Shown: positions 10,667 to 24,586 of the stretch, piece by piece
How positions within the stretch are numbered: position 1 is the stretch's first letter
Layout: every line of letters begins with the position of its first letter
NCBI GenBank assembly: GCA_030411725.1
Contig: MU839828.1
Coordinates: forward strand, 2,666,001-2,730,000
Reading direction: 5' to 3'
Length of the DNA stretch: 64,000 bases
From: Echria macrotheca
Lineage: Eukaryota > Ascomycota > Sordariomycetes > Sordariales > Schizotheciaceae
Notes under the pieces: model-generated
The model's database searches: none
What the model was told of the DNA's origin: nothing
What the model saw: the letters and a program-made list of their open reading frames with translations, nothing else
Translations under genes and position numbers: made by a program

Positions 10667-13384
10667 ACCGCAGACAAATGCTCTGGAACGACACAGAAAC
10701 CCTCAATGGACGGCATTGAGGAGGGGATTTTGGGAGGAGGTTATTACTAGGGTTTCGCGGCTTCTTACCGTGTTATTTCCATCCTGTTTGACTTATTCTT
10801 TGGGTGGCTATCGTCATTGAGATGGCCCAGCACTTGTACTGGCTTAGTTTCCTATGAGCGATACGGCTCTGTGGCTTTCTGCCTCTATGGCTTTCACAAT
10901 TCAAATCTGGTGAAGGGACTTTTTGATCTGGCAATGTGAATGAAGTGAATAGTGATTGTGTCTCAAGTCCGATGCCAAGATGGGGACCGTAAGCAACGAA
11001 TTAGCCGCCTGAGGCACGGGATATTCATTATTCGCCTGCATATCCGACAGCCTACAGGAGCGAGCGATGCAGCCTGAGCCCGAGCCTGAGCCTGACCGCC
11101 ATTTCCACCCAGCCCAAGCGTGCCAACCAGGTTTCTGTAAAGTGTCGGTTCAACTCGGCTCTGCGGCTGGTGGGCGCTGGTTTGGGGCGCAGTTTTCCCA
11201 CCTGTAGAGTACTTTGTCCTTTGGCGATGCGTACCCTGAGGCATGGGTATTCACGGGTCTGTGGGAGTTCTAGACTCTGAGTTGGGTGTTGATGCCTTTG
11301 ATGCCTACTGCTGCTGCCTTGAAGTGCTGTATTCTGCGATGCGTGGACTTTGTGTTTTGAGGCTTGGTTTTTATGGACGGCGGGAGTGGGGGGTTTGGTT
11401 TGGGCTTGGGAGATGGTGATGGTGGTGTCTGTTTTGGAAGTTGTAATGGGCTTGAGGGTTTGCTATGTGGTGTAATGTATTCTTTTGGACGTGGCTGTTC
11501 TGTTCTGCCTTTGTAGTTCCAGGTTCTCTCCCCTGTTGATGTTGTGATGATGAGTGCATATGGTATGTGGTGTAGGTAGGTTTGGGATGGATAGACCGCA
11601 GGGCGGTGGTATTGTACTTGCACAATACCTTGCTTGGTTATTCCAGCGCCTGTCCGTCCATCCCTGTCGTTGTTGGTTGGGTTGGGTTGTAAACTTCCTG
11701 GCTTTTCCATGAGCCCGGGGAGAGAGAGGGCCGTCCCCTTTTTCATCGTGGGCAGGGTAAGATCCTTGAACTTCACCGTAGCCAACTCTGAAAAAAAAAA
11801 ACCAGCCACAATTTTGACCCCTTTTTTTCTCTGGGGTCGGGTGAGGAAGGTCTGATGAGAAGAAAATATGGAGAGATGATCAACATTTTACACGGTACCC
11901 ATCTCGGTTTCCTCATCTTTTGCGTATATATGTGTGTATAACAAATAAAAGGATCCAAGGTTCGGATACAGACAGACCAACAAACTCCTACGGACAAAAG
12001 CCTTGGATTGTTCGTAAAGGGATAGAGTAAAAGAAATCATGCTACTCTTCTTTTACTGGTGGTGATAAACAAGAACAGAAACGTCGGGAATGTCTTGTAA
12101 GTTTCGGAGGCAGGTTCTAGTTAGATAGTGGTCTGCTAGTTTTCCATCCGTTGCAAAAGATATACTTATCGTTTCAAACTAACTGGGCATATAGACCTAA
12201 GTAAGTTACGTAGGGTAGTTCAGAGTTCAGCGTCGCAAACTGTTGACTCCCTGGGTAGATACCCACGGGGGAGGAAGGGAAGGAGCGAGGGAGAGGGTTC
12301 CCTAGCCGAAACCCAATATCACATCATCAAAAACACTAGATCAAATCATTTCTTCTTCTTCACATAACCCAATCATCATTCATCAGATCAAAACTCGACA
12401 GCAAAAAAACCTTTTTATTCGGTCCCCTCCCCCCGTCGAGAGAGAGAGTGAGAGTGTGTGTGCATACCCCTAGTGTACTACAACTACTTCTCATGAGTGT
12501 GTGTAAAATCAACAACATCCTAAACCAGACAGACCGACACCAGTTCCCTCCCCCCCATCTTTCCCTCTTCTTCTTCTTCTCCCTCCTGCACAGAGAGAAA
12601 AGAGTGAAACCACGACGAGTCATTCATAATAACCCAATCCCTCCCTTCATTCCTTCCATCCATGTCTCCTATTCTTCTTCTCCGTTCTGCCCCCCTTCTT
12701 ATCCCATTTTTGTGTGAGTTCGGAAAAAAGAACCCGCGATAAAATGCCCATGATGATCTCCATCCCTCCCCCTCAAACCAAATCCTTCCTCATCAAAGGA
12801 CAGTGACAGAGAGAGAGAGAGAGACGGAAAAAAAAAGGAGTGACAAAGGGAACAGAACCGAAGACGACAAAAACAACCAAAATTATCTCGGGCAAAAAAA
12901 CAAGAGAGCATTCGCTAAACACCCATAACCCCATTCTTGTTAAGCCCGGCCCCTTTTTAGAGACAAAAACGCAAAAAAAGAGTCTTTCTCAAAACAAAAA
13001 CAGAACAAGACTCTCGAAAAAGACGTACACGGCGTTTGTAGTAAGACCATAAGATGGAGACATGAACCCGTTTCCCTTTCTCTCTTCTCGATTGTTGTTG
13101 TGTCCCGTGTCGCCCATTCTCTTGTTCCTTTTTGGTCCGTTCCCATTTCCTCCCCACATTCCCATCATTGGGGGGATTGCTTGCTTCACGTTGTTCCCTT
13201 CTTTCATGAAAAAAAAAAGCAAGAAAAAAAACCTCTTCTCTCTCTCCTATGCAGCTTTACTCGCGGAATGTGCTGGGTTGGATACTCGTACATATACAGT
13301 GTCGGATATTATTTTGTGTCGGTCCGCTCGAATTATAAACCATGGCGACAAAAAAGAACGCCGTGGCATGATGCTGGGGTTGTT
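10667..13384. other. Long convergent intergenic region with purine/pyrimidine tracts
   Basis: 2.7 kb between the 3' ends of the bZIP gene and the minus-strand gene ending at 13385. From about 11.3 to 13.2 kb it shows strong strand asymmetry and simple runs. The longest frame (11270-11809, minus, Pro/Lys/Thr-rich) looks like a product of that asymmetry. No supported gene. Confidence 0.45.
12808..12824. repeat. (AG)n microsatellite
   Basis: About eight AG units inside a purine-rich stretch, followed by an A run. Confidence 0.8.
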
Positions 13385-16300
13385 TTAATTCACCGTCATT
13401 AGCTGCATCCTGGGCGAGTCGACCGACGTTCTGCTCAACACAGAATTGTTGCTGTGACTCTTGGGTAATCGACGCGGCGGGCTCGAAGCCGGGTCGGTAA
13501 AAACTTGGGTAAAGGCCGGGCTGCCATCGGGGTTGTGACGTGGTCGTCGTTCTCGTCTCGGTGTTCCAGCTGGACTCTGCGTCAAGAGCTCTGCCCGTCG
13601 CACTGCTTCCGAGAGCGCGTCTCGCAAATGTCCTGCTCGCTTCACGAGCTCCTGGAGGCTATTCGTATCAAAGAAGAGCTTGGTGTCTGAGGCCTTCATG
13701 GGAGACAAGCTCTTGACGGGGTCCGATATCGATCGTTGCTGCTGCATCGCTTCGATAACCGTCGAGATGGCGGAATTGCGACCCGGGCTAGGAGCTGGTG
13801 CCTCGGGAGTATGCGGACGTGTCAGTCGTGACGACTCCTCTGTCAACGGCCACGAAGTCCCGAAAATGTCGTCATCGGGAGAAAACACCGACCGCCTCCT
13901 CACAACCTGTCGCTCTCGCACCACTGTAGTCTTGCCCATCTCCGGCTCTGGGATATTGAATGGATCCTCCGAGCCATCGAGGAGACGGCTATCGAAGCCT
14001 TTGTCTGGGAATCGATCGTCCTTCTCGTTTTCCCGCTTGGTTGACTGACCGCCCCAATCCAGATCGTCGTCTCCATCCTCGTCCGGCGACGCGAGAGCAA
14101 TAATGTTCTCTGCTTCTTTCCATTTGGGCACCAAAGGTTCATGCATGATGTTGAGATCCCGGCCGTGGCGGCAGAGCCGCTTCAAATCGTTTACTAACAG
14201 CGACAGTTCCCGGATCTGGCCGGAATGGGCTTTGACTGTGGGCTGCGTTGCCTGGATGGAAGCCGGTACGACCATGGAGAAACTCGTTGCGGAATCCTTT
14301 CCATCTTTGATTTCCAGACCGCCTTCAAACTCAAAATCATCATCCCATTCCTCGCTCGCCGGTTTGGTGCTCAAACCCCAAGTGCCAAATTTCGGCTGCG
14401 CCTTGGAGGCATCAGCAGGATCAGGAACGACGGGCACGCTCTGGCTCCGCACATGGGCCGCGCTGGGTCCCTTTCGGGTGGCGGAGCGGCCGCCTCTCAA
14501 ATCCATCTCTTGCTTTCCGTGCACTGTCTTGGGGCGAGCGGAATGGCCGTCGGCGTCGATCCTTTCGTGGCTGGGAGTTTCGGCCCAGTCGAAGATATTG
14601 CTACGCGGTCGCTCCGTCGTTAAATCTCGTTGGAGGTCGTTGCTGGTATTGCCGTTGAAATTCGCCAGAGCGTGACGCAGAGTAGGGCTGACCCGTCGGG
14701 AGTTCGTCGAACTGGAAGGTGGTGAAAGGTGGTTGCTAAGGGTGTTATCGTCGTCCCGTGCCCAGTCCTCGTCATCGTCGTCATCTATTGATGGGCGGCC
14801 AAAGTCGCGGTTCGCCAGCGACAAGACTTGCACAGCGTCGAGCTCGAAATCGTCGGATTTATCATCTTTTCGTTCGAACTCGATCGGATCGGCGAGATGG
14901 CCTGTCCGGACTGGTGTCGGGAGGCTCTCATCCTCCTCCGTGATCTTTGTTTCGCCATCCCATGATCGCCCCAGGATCTCCTGGATCGACAGCCGCTTGG
15001 TCTTGCTGTTGCTGGCCGTGCTCGGCGGCGACTCATCAAACATGGATTCAAGCGGTGTCTCGACCGTCCGTACCCTACTCGACGAAGCCACGGTTCTGAA
15101 CGAGTCGAAGACGCCATCGCTGCGAAAGTCGGTATCATCGTCACCAGATAACCCATCGCGGGCCTCGGCATCCGAGCTAGCAAGGGTGGAGGCGCGCTCG
15201 CCAGAAGGGCCCCGACTGCGGGGGAAAGTCCCATAAATATGCGCACTAGACGTATAGTTGCTGGGCATCTGGCTGTGCTTGGTCGGTGTTGCCGATGACG
15301 AATTCGACAGACCTATCCTGCTGATGTCGAGGTTAAAAGTCGATATGCGGTTTAGTGGGGGCAGCGGGGAGGAAGAATTCCTCTTGCGAGGTTGAGGGCG
15401 TGCCGCTGGCTTCGCCTCGGTTTCGACTGGTGGCCGGTTCTCTGGGGGTGTGAAGATCTCCTCGAGTGTCGACTTGGTGACGGCTTGGACTGGACTTGGT
15501 GCATCCGCCATCGGGGGCGACATCTGCCGGCTGCCTCCGCTCTTGGTATCCATCGTGCCCCGTCTGGGCCGCCGCATACTCCCAGTCCTCGAAATCCAAC
15601 TGGTTGGCGAGCTAAAGTGCATCGAAATCGATCTCCGAGCCCGCTTCGATGGTGTTGAGTCGGTCGACTCGGAAGGATTGCTCGGCTCCTGCGATGTTTC
15701 TCTGGATTCCGGCTTCTCGTTGACGACCTCGACTTCATCGGCCGGCATTTTCGCGCCTCGTATCCAGTACGCCTTGGTGAGGTAGGCACGCGGCACGCTG
15801 GTGAGCTGTATCGACACCAGTTTACGAGGTAACGTGGACGTCCCAGGGCTGCTGTCACTGGTGGGTCCCGCGTTCCGTCGACCAATCGATCTCGAAGTCT
15901 TCCTGTGGAAAAAAGACGTCCACGTTCCTGGCGCTTGTTTCGGGTCTGGAACCTCCAGCATGGGCCGTGGAACAAACTCCCGCCCCGCGTTCTGCTGGTC
16001 GAATGAGTACTTGGCGCCGGGGGGTGGTGGTCCGGAGAAGCCGCCCTGGCTTTGGAATTGTTGAAGGGTTGCAGACCGTTGGTGGCTCGTGGCCGGTCTC
16101 CGCAGCGTCAGCATCTGCGATTTTGACCCCCTCCTCGATAACGTCCCCTGTGAAGGCTGCTGTTGCCCCGAAGGCGTCCGCTTCACCAGCTTGTTCGGCG
16201 CCTGTTGCGGTGGAGCTGTTCCGGATCCGAGCATAGGTGCCCCTGAGCTGTGTGAGAAGAGTGACGGAGAATCGGGGGCTACGCTCGACCGCGGGCTGCT

Positions 16301-17027
16301 CCCATGTTGAGAGAGCGGCCGAATCGACAGTCGCCGTATCCAGGAATCTCTTGAGGATATTGAGTCGCGGGCATTCTCTGTAACCGGCCGCGGAGCAGCC
16401 TCACCCTGTCGGATGAAGGACTGCCTCCGTTGACTCTCCCTGGGCGAGGAGACTTGTATTCCTGTTCGAACCGTGCGCGACGCGTTCGGAGGGTAGTACC
16501 CTGGGGGATGCGACGAAAGCGGCCCGGACGACGGCTCGGTGCCTTGCCTCGAGGAACTGTATGGGAACTCTTCGGACGGGGAGGGGTATGGGGAGACGGC
16601 GCTGGACCCGGGGCGGGAACCTGTGAGTGGTGATCTTGTCTCGAGCCCAAGTGGTATTCCCCTCATCGACATCGGCCTAGGGGCATCGGACTCGGGCGGC
16701 TGTCCAAACACAAGACCGGCAGCGGCGGCCGCGACGGCAGTGCCGGTTCCCACAAGCTGCATGAGGAAGCCAAGTTAGCATTGGAATATAAGCGTAACGC
16801 AGTCGCGGTGACAGTCGACGGAGGAGGGGTGGTTTTGCGTGGTGTCAGGAGCTAGAAAAGTGGTGAGGGGACTAGCAGATCGATCGGTCCCTTTGATTCG
16901 GGCACCATCTTGTGCTATACGAGTCCCGTTGCAGTGCGCTGGGTAGGTTGTGTTTGTGCTCTGCGCGAGGCCTGCCTATTTTTGAATGGGATTGTTTCCG
17001 ACAACTTACACTCGGCACGACCTGCAT
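13385..17027 (-). CDS. Large Ser/Pro-rich fungal protein of unknown function
   Basis: I do not recognise a characterised family. The main exon (16756-13385) is one 3.4-kb open frame. A textbook acceptor region (TGCTAACTT then ATGCAG at 16757) just before it implies an upstream exon; ATG CAG GTC GTG CCG AGT at 17027-17010, followed by GTAAGT, joins in phase 0 across a 253-nt intron. The product has 1129 residues and is mostly disordered: Ser, Pro, Arg and acidic clusters with many potential phosphosites. More ordered parts are a YLTKAYWIRG segment near residue 330, a WDDDFEF motif near residue 810, a predicted helix (ELSLLVNDLKRLC) soon after, and a helical C-terminal segment around 1030-1060. 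The WDDDF-type motif recalls Byr4/Bfa1 GAP scaffolds, but this is a weak resemblance. If the first exon is wrong, translation could start at 16762. Confidence 0.75.
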
Positions 17028-20000
17028 GGCTGCGGGCTGCTATGTCGACGACGCGAGGCCGCGGGAGGAAAGAGGGATAAAGGAGGATTCGGTACTCGTC
17101 GAGGTCGTGATTGGCATCGTCAGGACATTACGAAGAATTCCGGATGCTGGGCTCGAAATGAGTGCTGGCATGCGAGGGCGACCCAGGCACGTTCCTGAGG
17201 TTGCTGCCGCCCGCTGAAGTCCCTCCAAGCAAGCTCGACCAGGGCGCTCCAGAGCCCGCGCACTGCCTGGAGAGAATCGATGCGGCCGACGGAGAGAGAG
17301 CGAGGATGATCACGGGTCGCTGCCGGATTGTTGTTGTAGGTCGGCCGAATAGGTCGGAAAGGAGAAACCGCAGGGTCGGGCAGTGGGCCGTCCGTCTGCA
17401 GCTGAGAGCGAGGCAATCGAAAAGACGCGACCGGGCTGCTGTTGCTGCTTCGGGGTCGGCAGGATTGGCTGCGCGGGCGTGGGCGGGCGAGATTGCACAC
17501 GCTTCAGACTGGACGGGGGGAATACTGAGGTGCTGCAACCCAGGTGGGTAGTAGGTCCAAGTCCAATATCCAAGGCCTCACAACGCGATTATGCCGTGTA
17601 GGAGACCGATGCGGCGGCCGTCACTACTTTTTTTTCTGAGAGGCGGGGACACAATGGCGAGGATGTTTCGAGGTGTGCAAATCTCAGGCAGCAAAAAAAA
17701 AATTACCAGCTCGTCGGCACAAACAGAGAAGGCACACACACACACACACACACCCACGCTTCCGTCCCATCCACTCGCGTCTGGAAAGGATGGGAGAAAA
17801 CGATCTTCCCCAGTTCGTGCCGGGCTGGGGTCGACAGGCTTTCAGGCCTGGGCCTTGTCGCCTTGGAAGCACGCCAGGATTGGGCCCTTTTGATTGTCGC
17901 TCGGGTACGATGCGGGTTGAGCGACTCAGAGCGAGACCTGCTTGACGCTAGCGAGTGCACGGAGGATGCGCTGCTGTATTTCAGGTATCAACAGCCATGG
18001 GTGTTTTCTAGGTACAAACACCCTCTAATCTCTGCTTCCTGAGGCGCGCCATGTACTGGGTAAGCACGAATTTCTGACATCTCGGCGCGGGGCTCCCACG
18101 TTCTTGCCAGCAACAGGCTTGCTGCCCACGAGAATGCAGTGGGAAGCTACAGCCGCCACTCCGTTCTCGAGAACAATTCCACGGCCGGCCTCGGGACGCT
18201 CTGGTCTTTGGTATTCTCCTAAACCATGTCCGGCCTGCGCGGTCGCCCCGACTTTTATTTGGGCAGAACCATGGTCTCGATCCTTCGGTTGGCGGTCACG
18301 GCGCCCTCAGCGCTGCGCAGTCGAGCGGCGTTTGGAGCTTCCTCCTCCACCTCGTCGGCTGTCCTTCAGTTATACCCCTCCAGGGCGGGGATGGGCCCTG
18401 CACTGAAACGCTGGAATACCTCTGCCTATTTTGGGCGTGTTGCGAGAGCTCATGTCCCAGCAGATGGAATCGAGATGAGCCATCATGTGCTGGTCGCCAA
18501 TGGCCTTTGTCTGCCTACTGATCCACGATGGCGCCGGCGCGGGAAGCTGCTCATGATGCCCCAGCATTCACTAACTACCCGTACACGCTGATTTCCTCGA
18601 TCCGGAGCCGCCGCGCGGGGGTTGGACGCAGGCGCGTTGTGTCATTCCACATCGATCTGGATCTGGCGTGGATCGCCTGGGGGGCTGTCATTCGTCACGC
18701 AGCCCACTGAGAGCAAGGCCCCCGGCCCGCCAGCAAAAATGCACTTTTTGGCACGTCGTGCAGTCCGAACGAAGGCGCCGCCCCTGGCTCCACTGGATTT
18801 GCGTGACCTTTGCTTGACAATTGACATTGCATGTCAGGGCTGTCCTGTCCTCCCAGCCTGTCTTTTGACTGCAGCTGGACTTTGTCGTGAACAGTGATCC
18901 ACCCAGCGCAGTCGAACGTGTCAAGACGACGTCAAAAAGCAAGATGGCCCCTTCTTGTCGACGGCGGAAAGCTTGCGGGCTGCAGGTCAAGCAATATCCA
19001 ACCCACCACATCGCGTCCTCCCGGGACCCGAAGGCGCGCGAGACTTCCAGGAATGGCATGAGATTTTTCTAGATTCCTGTTTCGAAACCCGGCTCCCTGC
19101 TCCTGGCCGCAACCTCAGCTCGCCCCGAGAATGGTAACGAGCCAAGTGCTCCGAGACTTGGCCCCCGGAGCATATCTAGGAAGGCGACGTCGCCGCCGCT
19201 TGATCTGCTCCGAGTCGTCCGCTACTAGCGGCTTCGTTGTCGCCGTCCTGCCTTGATCCCATCCCCCTCGATGACGTTGAGCTGCTTCTCCTGTCGTTCG
19301 TATTCCACTTTCTTTATCCCGCGGAGACCGTCCTGCTGGGGCCATCTCCTGACCCAAAGTTCCTCTATCCACCTGCAGCGGTTTTTTTCCTGCTGGAACC
19401 AGGCACAGCCAGCCCCCCCGCCTTTCTCGGCAGTGGGGCGTTTTCGACTTACACACAGGGAATGCGTGGTAAAGGTATAGCAGAGCCAGGGCTCATGTAT
19501 AACGGAGCCGGCCAAACACATCTCAGGAAATCGAATGCAGCACATCTCAGCGCGTTGCGGCCGGCCGGTCGTATTGAGCCGTACCATGGAGGCCTGCCCC
19601 TGATGAGAAAGACGCACATTTTCGGGATGGAACCCACATAGGCAGGCAGCTCGGAAGAAAATCTTTTGGGAGGTCATCCTCATTAGCATTGAGCTACACT
19701 ACTGTGTAATAATCCATCGCCTCGACCTATGAGATGCAGGGAGAGAGCTCCCCGTTCGGACAAACCCAAAGGGCTGATAATCCAAAACATGTCCACAAAT
19801 TCTGGGCTTGTTGGAAGGAACCAACAGCCCATTTTCTTTGCGTTTCGTTCTCTCACCGGTAGGATTCTCCATCACAGGGTTCTCCGCTTTCTTACACCTG
19901 CTTTTTCGAACCCCTCTCCGCGCCGCCTGCCGCCGGGCTGATCGGCAAAAGGAAGCAGTGAGACGGGGCTAGGTTATCCTTTTTTCAGCCCCATCTTGCT

Positions 20001-23000
20001 TGCATCTGATTTGCATGTGTGGTTGGTTCTAGTTTTACTAACCTCGAAACCGTTACAAGAAGCTCGTTGGTGGAGAGCGATTTTGGCGCATCGAAGTGAG
20101 AGCTAGGCAGCATGTACTCTACATACCTAGTGTCCATGTAGGTATGATGTTGTGCACCTGCACACATGATCATCAGCCGCTCGCTCCCTCGCCGATGACC
20201 CCCCCTCCTCCTCCTCTCTTGCGGTTACTCTTTTCGCCATCACCCACCCCCGGGACAAGGGGACGACTTTGTAAGACGATATACCATCCCGGCCCGAGGG
20301 ATCCCATTGGTGGGCTCGGGGAGGGGAGGGGGAGAGAAGGCGTTTTGCGGCAGGAGCAGCCGCCAGAGAAGGAAACCTTGCCGTGGGCTGATGACTGGCA
20401 GAGTGGCTTTCTTTTCGCAGTGAGAGAGACGTCTCTGTTCTCTTGTCTCTGGTCTGTGTTACCAGCCAAAAAAGACCCTGGCGTTGCCGGGGTCATCAGC
20501 GTCCTTGAGGGGGGTGGTGTATTCTACAGGACCCTGTCTGTTGTAGGGTAACCTTACCTACATGGATGGATCCATGGAAACTCGACACATATAGATCTTT
20601 CACCTCTTTCTGTTTTTGGTTTCAACAGAGAAGGTAGATTCTCTCTCACTTTCGTGTGTATCATGTCCATCAGGCAAGGCAGATGTCGTACACCAACAGA
20701 CCATCAAGACGCTGGGTGACTAGATAGCCCACTGTTGTGTCATGTCACTAACGTATATATATGCTCTATCTACATATCTATGTACGTCAATGATTTTTTG
20801 AGAATACCTTGGTCACGACATGTACGGGACATGCACTACCCATTTGTGTGCCATGGACCACACTACCTACATGCGGAGAATCGCGAAAACGACCCAGCTT
20901 TTCTGATCACCTAGATGGTGCTGTGTTGTGCAATTGCAATGCAAGAGGGAGGGAAACACAAAGATGAGATCTCTGTGTCCTCTCGTGTGCTGTGTTCTGT
21001 TTTGTACATGTGCGCCTGTTCAACAACCTCTATATAAGCCACTCGAGCTATCTTACCTTGCCCTGTCGAGGGTGGGTCGGTGGTAGGTATCCTGCTGTTA
21101 CTGCTTCTGCTGTGTGTGTGTGCCTGCCCTGTCTGCGTGCCTGTTGCCGTCTGCGGGTAATGTATGTATGAATATATATAGTGGATCTTTGGAAACCATG
21201 GAAACTCTTTTAGACACCGATAAACCAAAAAAATTGTCATGACCTCAAACTTGACAAGGCCTTATCTCCAAAAGAATCCAGCTGTCTGCCCGTCTCTTGC
21301 TCACCAGGCGCAACAGCAGGCATCCATGTATGGAACAATTAGACTTAGGTCTTGTCCCACAGTCGGACGAGAATATCCAGAGAGACAGCAAAAAAAAGAG
21401 ACAAGACAGGCATCGAAAACGAAGAAGACGGCGGGACAAGGGACACAAGTTACAAACTTGACAACACCCCTGTGTGCACCATATTCTTTTCCCTTCCTTG
21501 CATATGTTCCATCTTTTCGGCTCTCCTTCGTTATTGTGCTGACAGGGGAGAAAGTAAAAAGGAGGCACAATTGATTGCCCCGCCCCGCGCCAGCGGGATG
21601 GTCTTCAATTCTGTGGGGAAGGTCGCAATAAAATATAAAAGAAGGCAAGAGACGTACAGTTTTAGCCCCCCAGGAGAGGTTAATCCAGAAGAAAAGGAGA
21701 CGGCTTTCCCGTCTCTTGTCGTCGTCCATTCTTCCATGGTTTGTACCGGTGCCGTCACTTTAACCGTGGCATCTCCGGTTGGTGTTTCCCCCTTTTTTTC
21801 TCACTCAAGATAAAGCAGATAATGTACGGCGTCCGATTCGCTCGCTCGTTCGGTTTCATAAATAAACGATAACGAAGACCTTCTACACCGGGTTTGGAGC
21901 CCCTCGGCGGGAAATATGTCCAAAGTGAAAGGGAAGCCACCCTCGGCCAGTTGCCCGGTCGTACCATATCCACCTCAGATCGTGTTTGTGTGTTGTTGGT
22001 CGCCAGGGAACGATCGGCAGATACGTCGAGACCCGACGGGAACCGGCTCGCCAGGAGGCATCTCGCCGGGAGAAAAAACCGTGCTCTACCCGGCATGGCG
22101 GCATGGCTGACCTTGTGCTGCTCGATCAGCCGGCATCGTCCGTAAGGGTTTTGTTTACTAGGACCCTTACTCACGAAGTCTGGTTTTCGTCTATTGCAGA
22201 GCGCGCCAGACCATTGCCTGTCTGTCTAGCATCGTGGTTAATTGCTCCGAGAACACCACCTCCTGCGTTCTGCAGCCCAGAGGCATGGCAACGCTCGGGG
22301 AAGGCCTGAGTAAAAGCCAGCCCTGAACGTTGTGCCACCTGAGCTCGTAACGGCACGGGAAGTGGGCTGCCGCATCGAATGTCAGGACGAGATGCGGGAC
22401 ACAGCGCCACCTGAGAAGATTGTTCACACATAGATGTGTCGGGACAGAGTGCTGTGAAAGCCGACCGACGGATGCTGTTACCCTTCCACGAGAGCAGGCA
22501 GTTTGCCATCACGGGATCTCCCTGCCAGGACAAGGCCATTGCTGGATTTACCCACCTCGCCAGCGGCTCGGGACAAGACAACAGATGCAATGGGAAACAT
22601 AGGGCCGACTTACTTCAAGGAACCGAGCCGAGAGGGCCTATGACAAAACCAATGACAGACGACAGAGGGAAACAACACCCGTGTGTCGCGCCATCCACGC
22701 CTCCCCCCAACACACGGACATGTATGTGGAGATATAAGGTGATGGAGGCTTGCTCGAAAATAACCGTTGTGAAACTTTGAAACATAACCGCCTGTGGGGG
22801 TTGCGGTGGCGGCTTACGGGATGAGACAAAGCATCGGCTGCGCCCGGTTGCTTGAGTTATGCCAGAGAACTATACTTGGCAGAGATATCGGGTTCTGAAA
22901 TCCAGCCCGGAAGGCTTGCCGGACAGCGGCCCAGTCCGACAGCAGTCCCGGATTTCTTACGAGGCCGGAGGGGTACAATCTTGGATCCGTTGGGACGGTT

Positions 23001-24586
23001 CCGGCAGTACGACGGAGCGTCTTTCTGAGCCGAGTCTCATGGAGCACGAGGCTGAAGCTGGTACTCGTATGAATTCCTATCGACATGGGAAGGAGGACCC
23101 CTCGGACGGCAACAGACAGCGTGAGAAACATCAAGGCGGCTCTGGACATGTTTGGCCTTGTTGCCGATGGTCCTCCAGATGCAGTATCCGAACTCCGCCT
23201 CTCGGGTAATTGCACAGACTCGCGGGTTGTGTTGACGTAAGGCTTTGCAAGCTAAGTGTACTCTAGAGCTCCTGTTTGTGCCTGTTTGTCTGGTAGAAAG
23301 GGGCCCGGAGCCATGTGGGGAGCAATATGGTGATGCATGTGACGAGCCTTGTCGGCGACGGCGGAAGCAGTTGGACTTTTCTCCGTCTGCAGCGAGCCTC
23401 CTGGATGCAATGCTGCTGCAACTCTGCGGGGGACCTGGGATTCGGGCTGAACGACACCGACGAAAAGAGGCTCTGGACCAGAAAGCCAGGCCGGCCGGTA
23501 AGTGGACGAGCTCCTCGGGGTGCTACACTACACTTACGGCAAAGCGTCGTGTTGCAAAGCAATTCCATGCCTTGTTTGTGCCGCGGTGGAGCGTCGCGCC
23601 TTCGTCGGCTTGTCGAAAGGATTCTCGCCCGGACTAAGTCGAAAACCGGCAACCGAGCTGCGACGGGCTTGGTCAGGACGCTACTGCGTCGCAGCAGGCG
23701 GTGGAGATGGGTCGGCTCGAGACTGGCCAACGCAATGCCGTTCGCTGGGATGGCCGGTGTGTTGGAAATAAAGTGATTCTGAGGTGATTTGCTGCTGATG
23801 CTTGGATCGCTGCCCGACGCGCCACCATTGGCCAGACACGCGACACGCTCTCGATCTTTGACGTGACCGGCACCCGCCGCGTCTGCATCGCGTCATCCCA
23901 CCGGGACCCTCGATTCGGCAGCACGTCCCAGGCTGTCCATTTGCCACTGCGGGGAGAATAACTTGTAAGCAACCCAAGGGATGAAATTCACTGGCCAGTC
24001 ACTGCTTGTTGCGTCCAAAGCCACAAGGTTGCGACCCAGATTCCCGTTAATTGGACTGGACCACTCGTGCTCGTTGGTTTGCGCCAAAACGCGGAACCAT
24101 ACTGATACGGCGTCTGGATGTACTGGTCTCAGTCCATAACCGCTCTTCATCTCCTCAGACGAATAGTCAACCTATGAAAGTATGAACGGAGGTTGCCCAC
24201 GTGGAAGGAAGCTGCATTCCGTGTCAAGAAACTCGATTTCCAGAAATGTGGAAGGAGGTGGAAGTGGTGTGCAAGTGTCTGTGCGAGCAAGGGGTCGTGG
24301 ATGCCCAAAATGTCTCGCATCAGCGCCAATCAGACGGCTGCTTCCCCGCCGTTCCCTGTCAGCTGGCTGACGGCCCTGCAAGGCGGCGGCAAATCCCGCG
24401 CCGGTGGGACAGTTGCCAACTTCAGCGCCACAAAGCCGTGAGAAACGAAATTCTACAGTCCAAACCTGGTTAGCATCGGGACTTTGGAGAAGGGAAGTTT
24501 GCTGCGAGAATCATAATTACCAGGCGGTAATTGACCGGTGTTGCTTGCAGCTGTTTCGGGGGCTTTTTAAATTATTTTCCTGCGCC
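17028..24586. other. Gene-poor 7.5-kb region
   Basis: It lies between two divergent genes. Many overlapping open frames exist on both strands, none with a recognisable domain, signal or splice-consistent continuation. Composition is not strongly AT-rich, so heavy RIP is not evident. It holds a (CA)n microsatellite and AT-rich stretches near 20.7 and 21.2 kb. It may contain long promoters, non-coding transcripts or decayed sequence. Confidence 0.5.
17733..17752. repeat. (CA)10 microsatellite
   Basis: Ten perfect CA dinucleotides in the gene-poor region. Confidence 0.9.

Noticed and set aside
11270..11809. 179-codon minus-strand frame, Pro/Lys/Thr-rich
   Set aside because: Strand asymmetry (G/T-rich plus strand) suffices to keep it open; no domain, no convincing promoter or splice context.
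17733..17752. (CA)n run considered as a telomere-like or origin signal
   Set aside because: A plain microsatellite; the fungal telomere repeat is TTAGGG and none is present in tandem.
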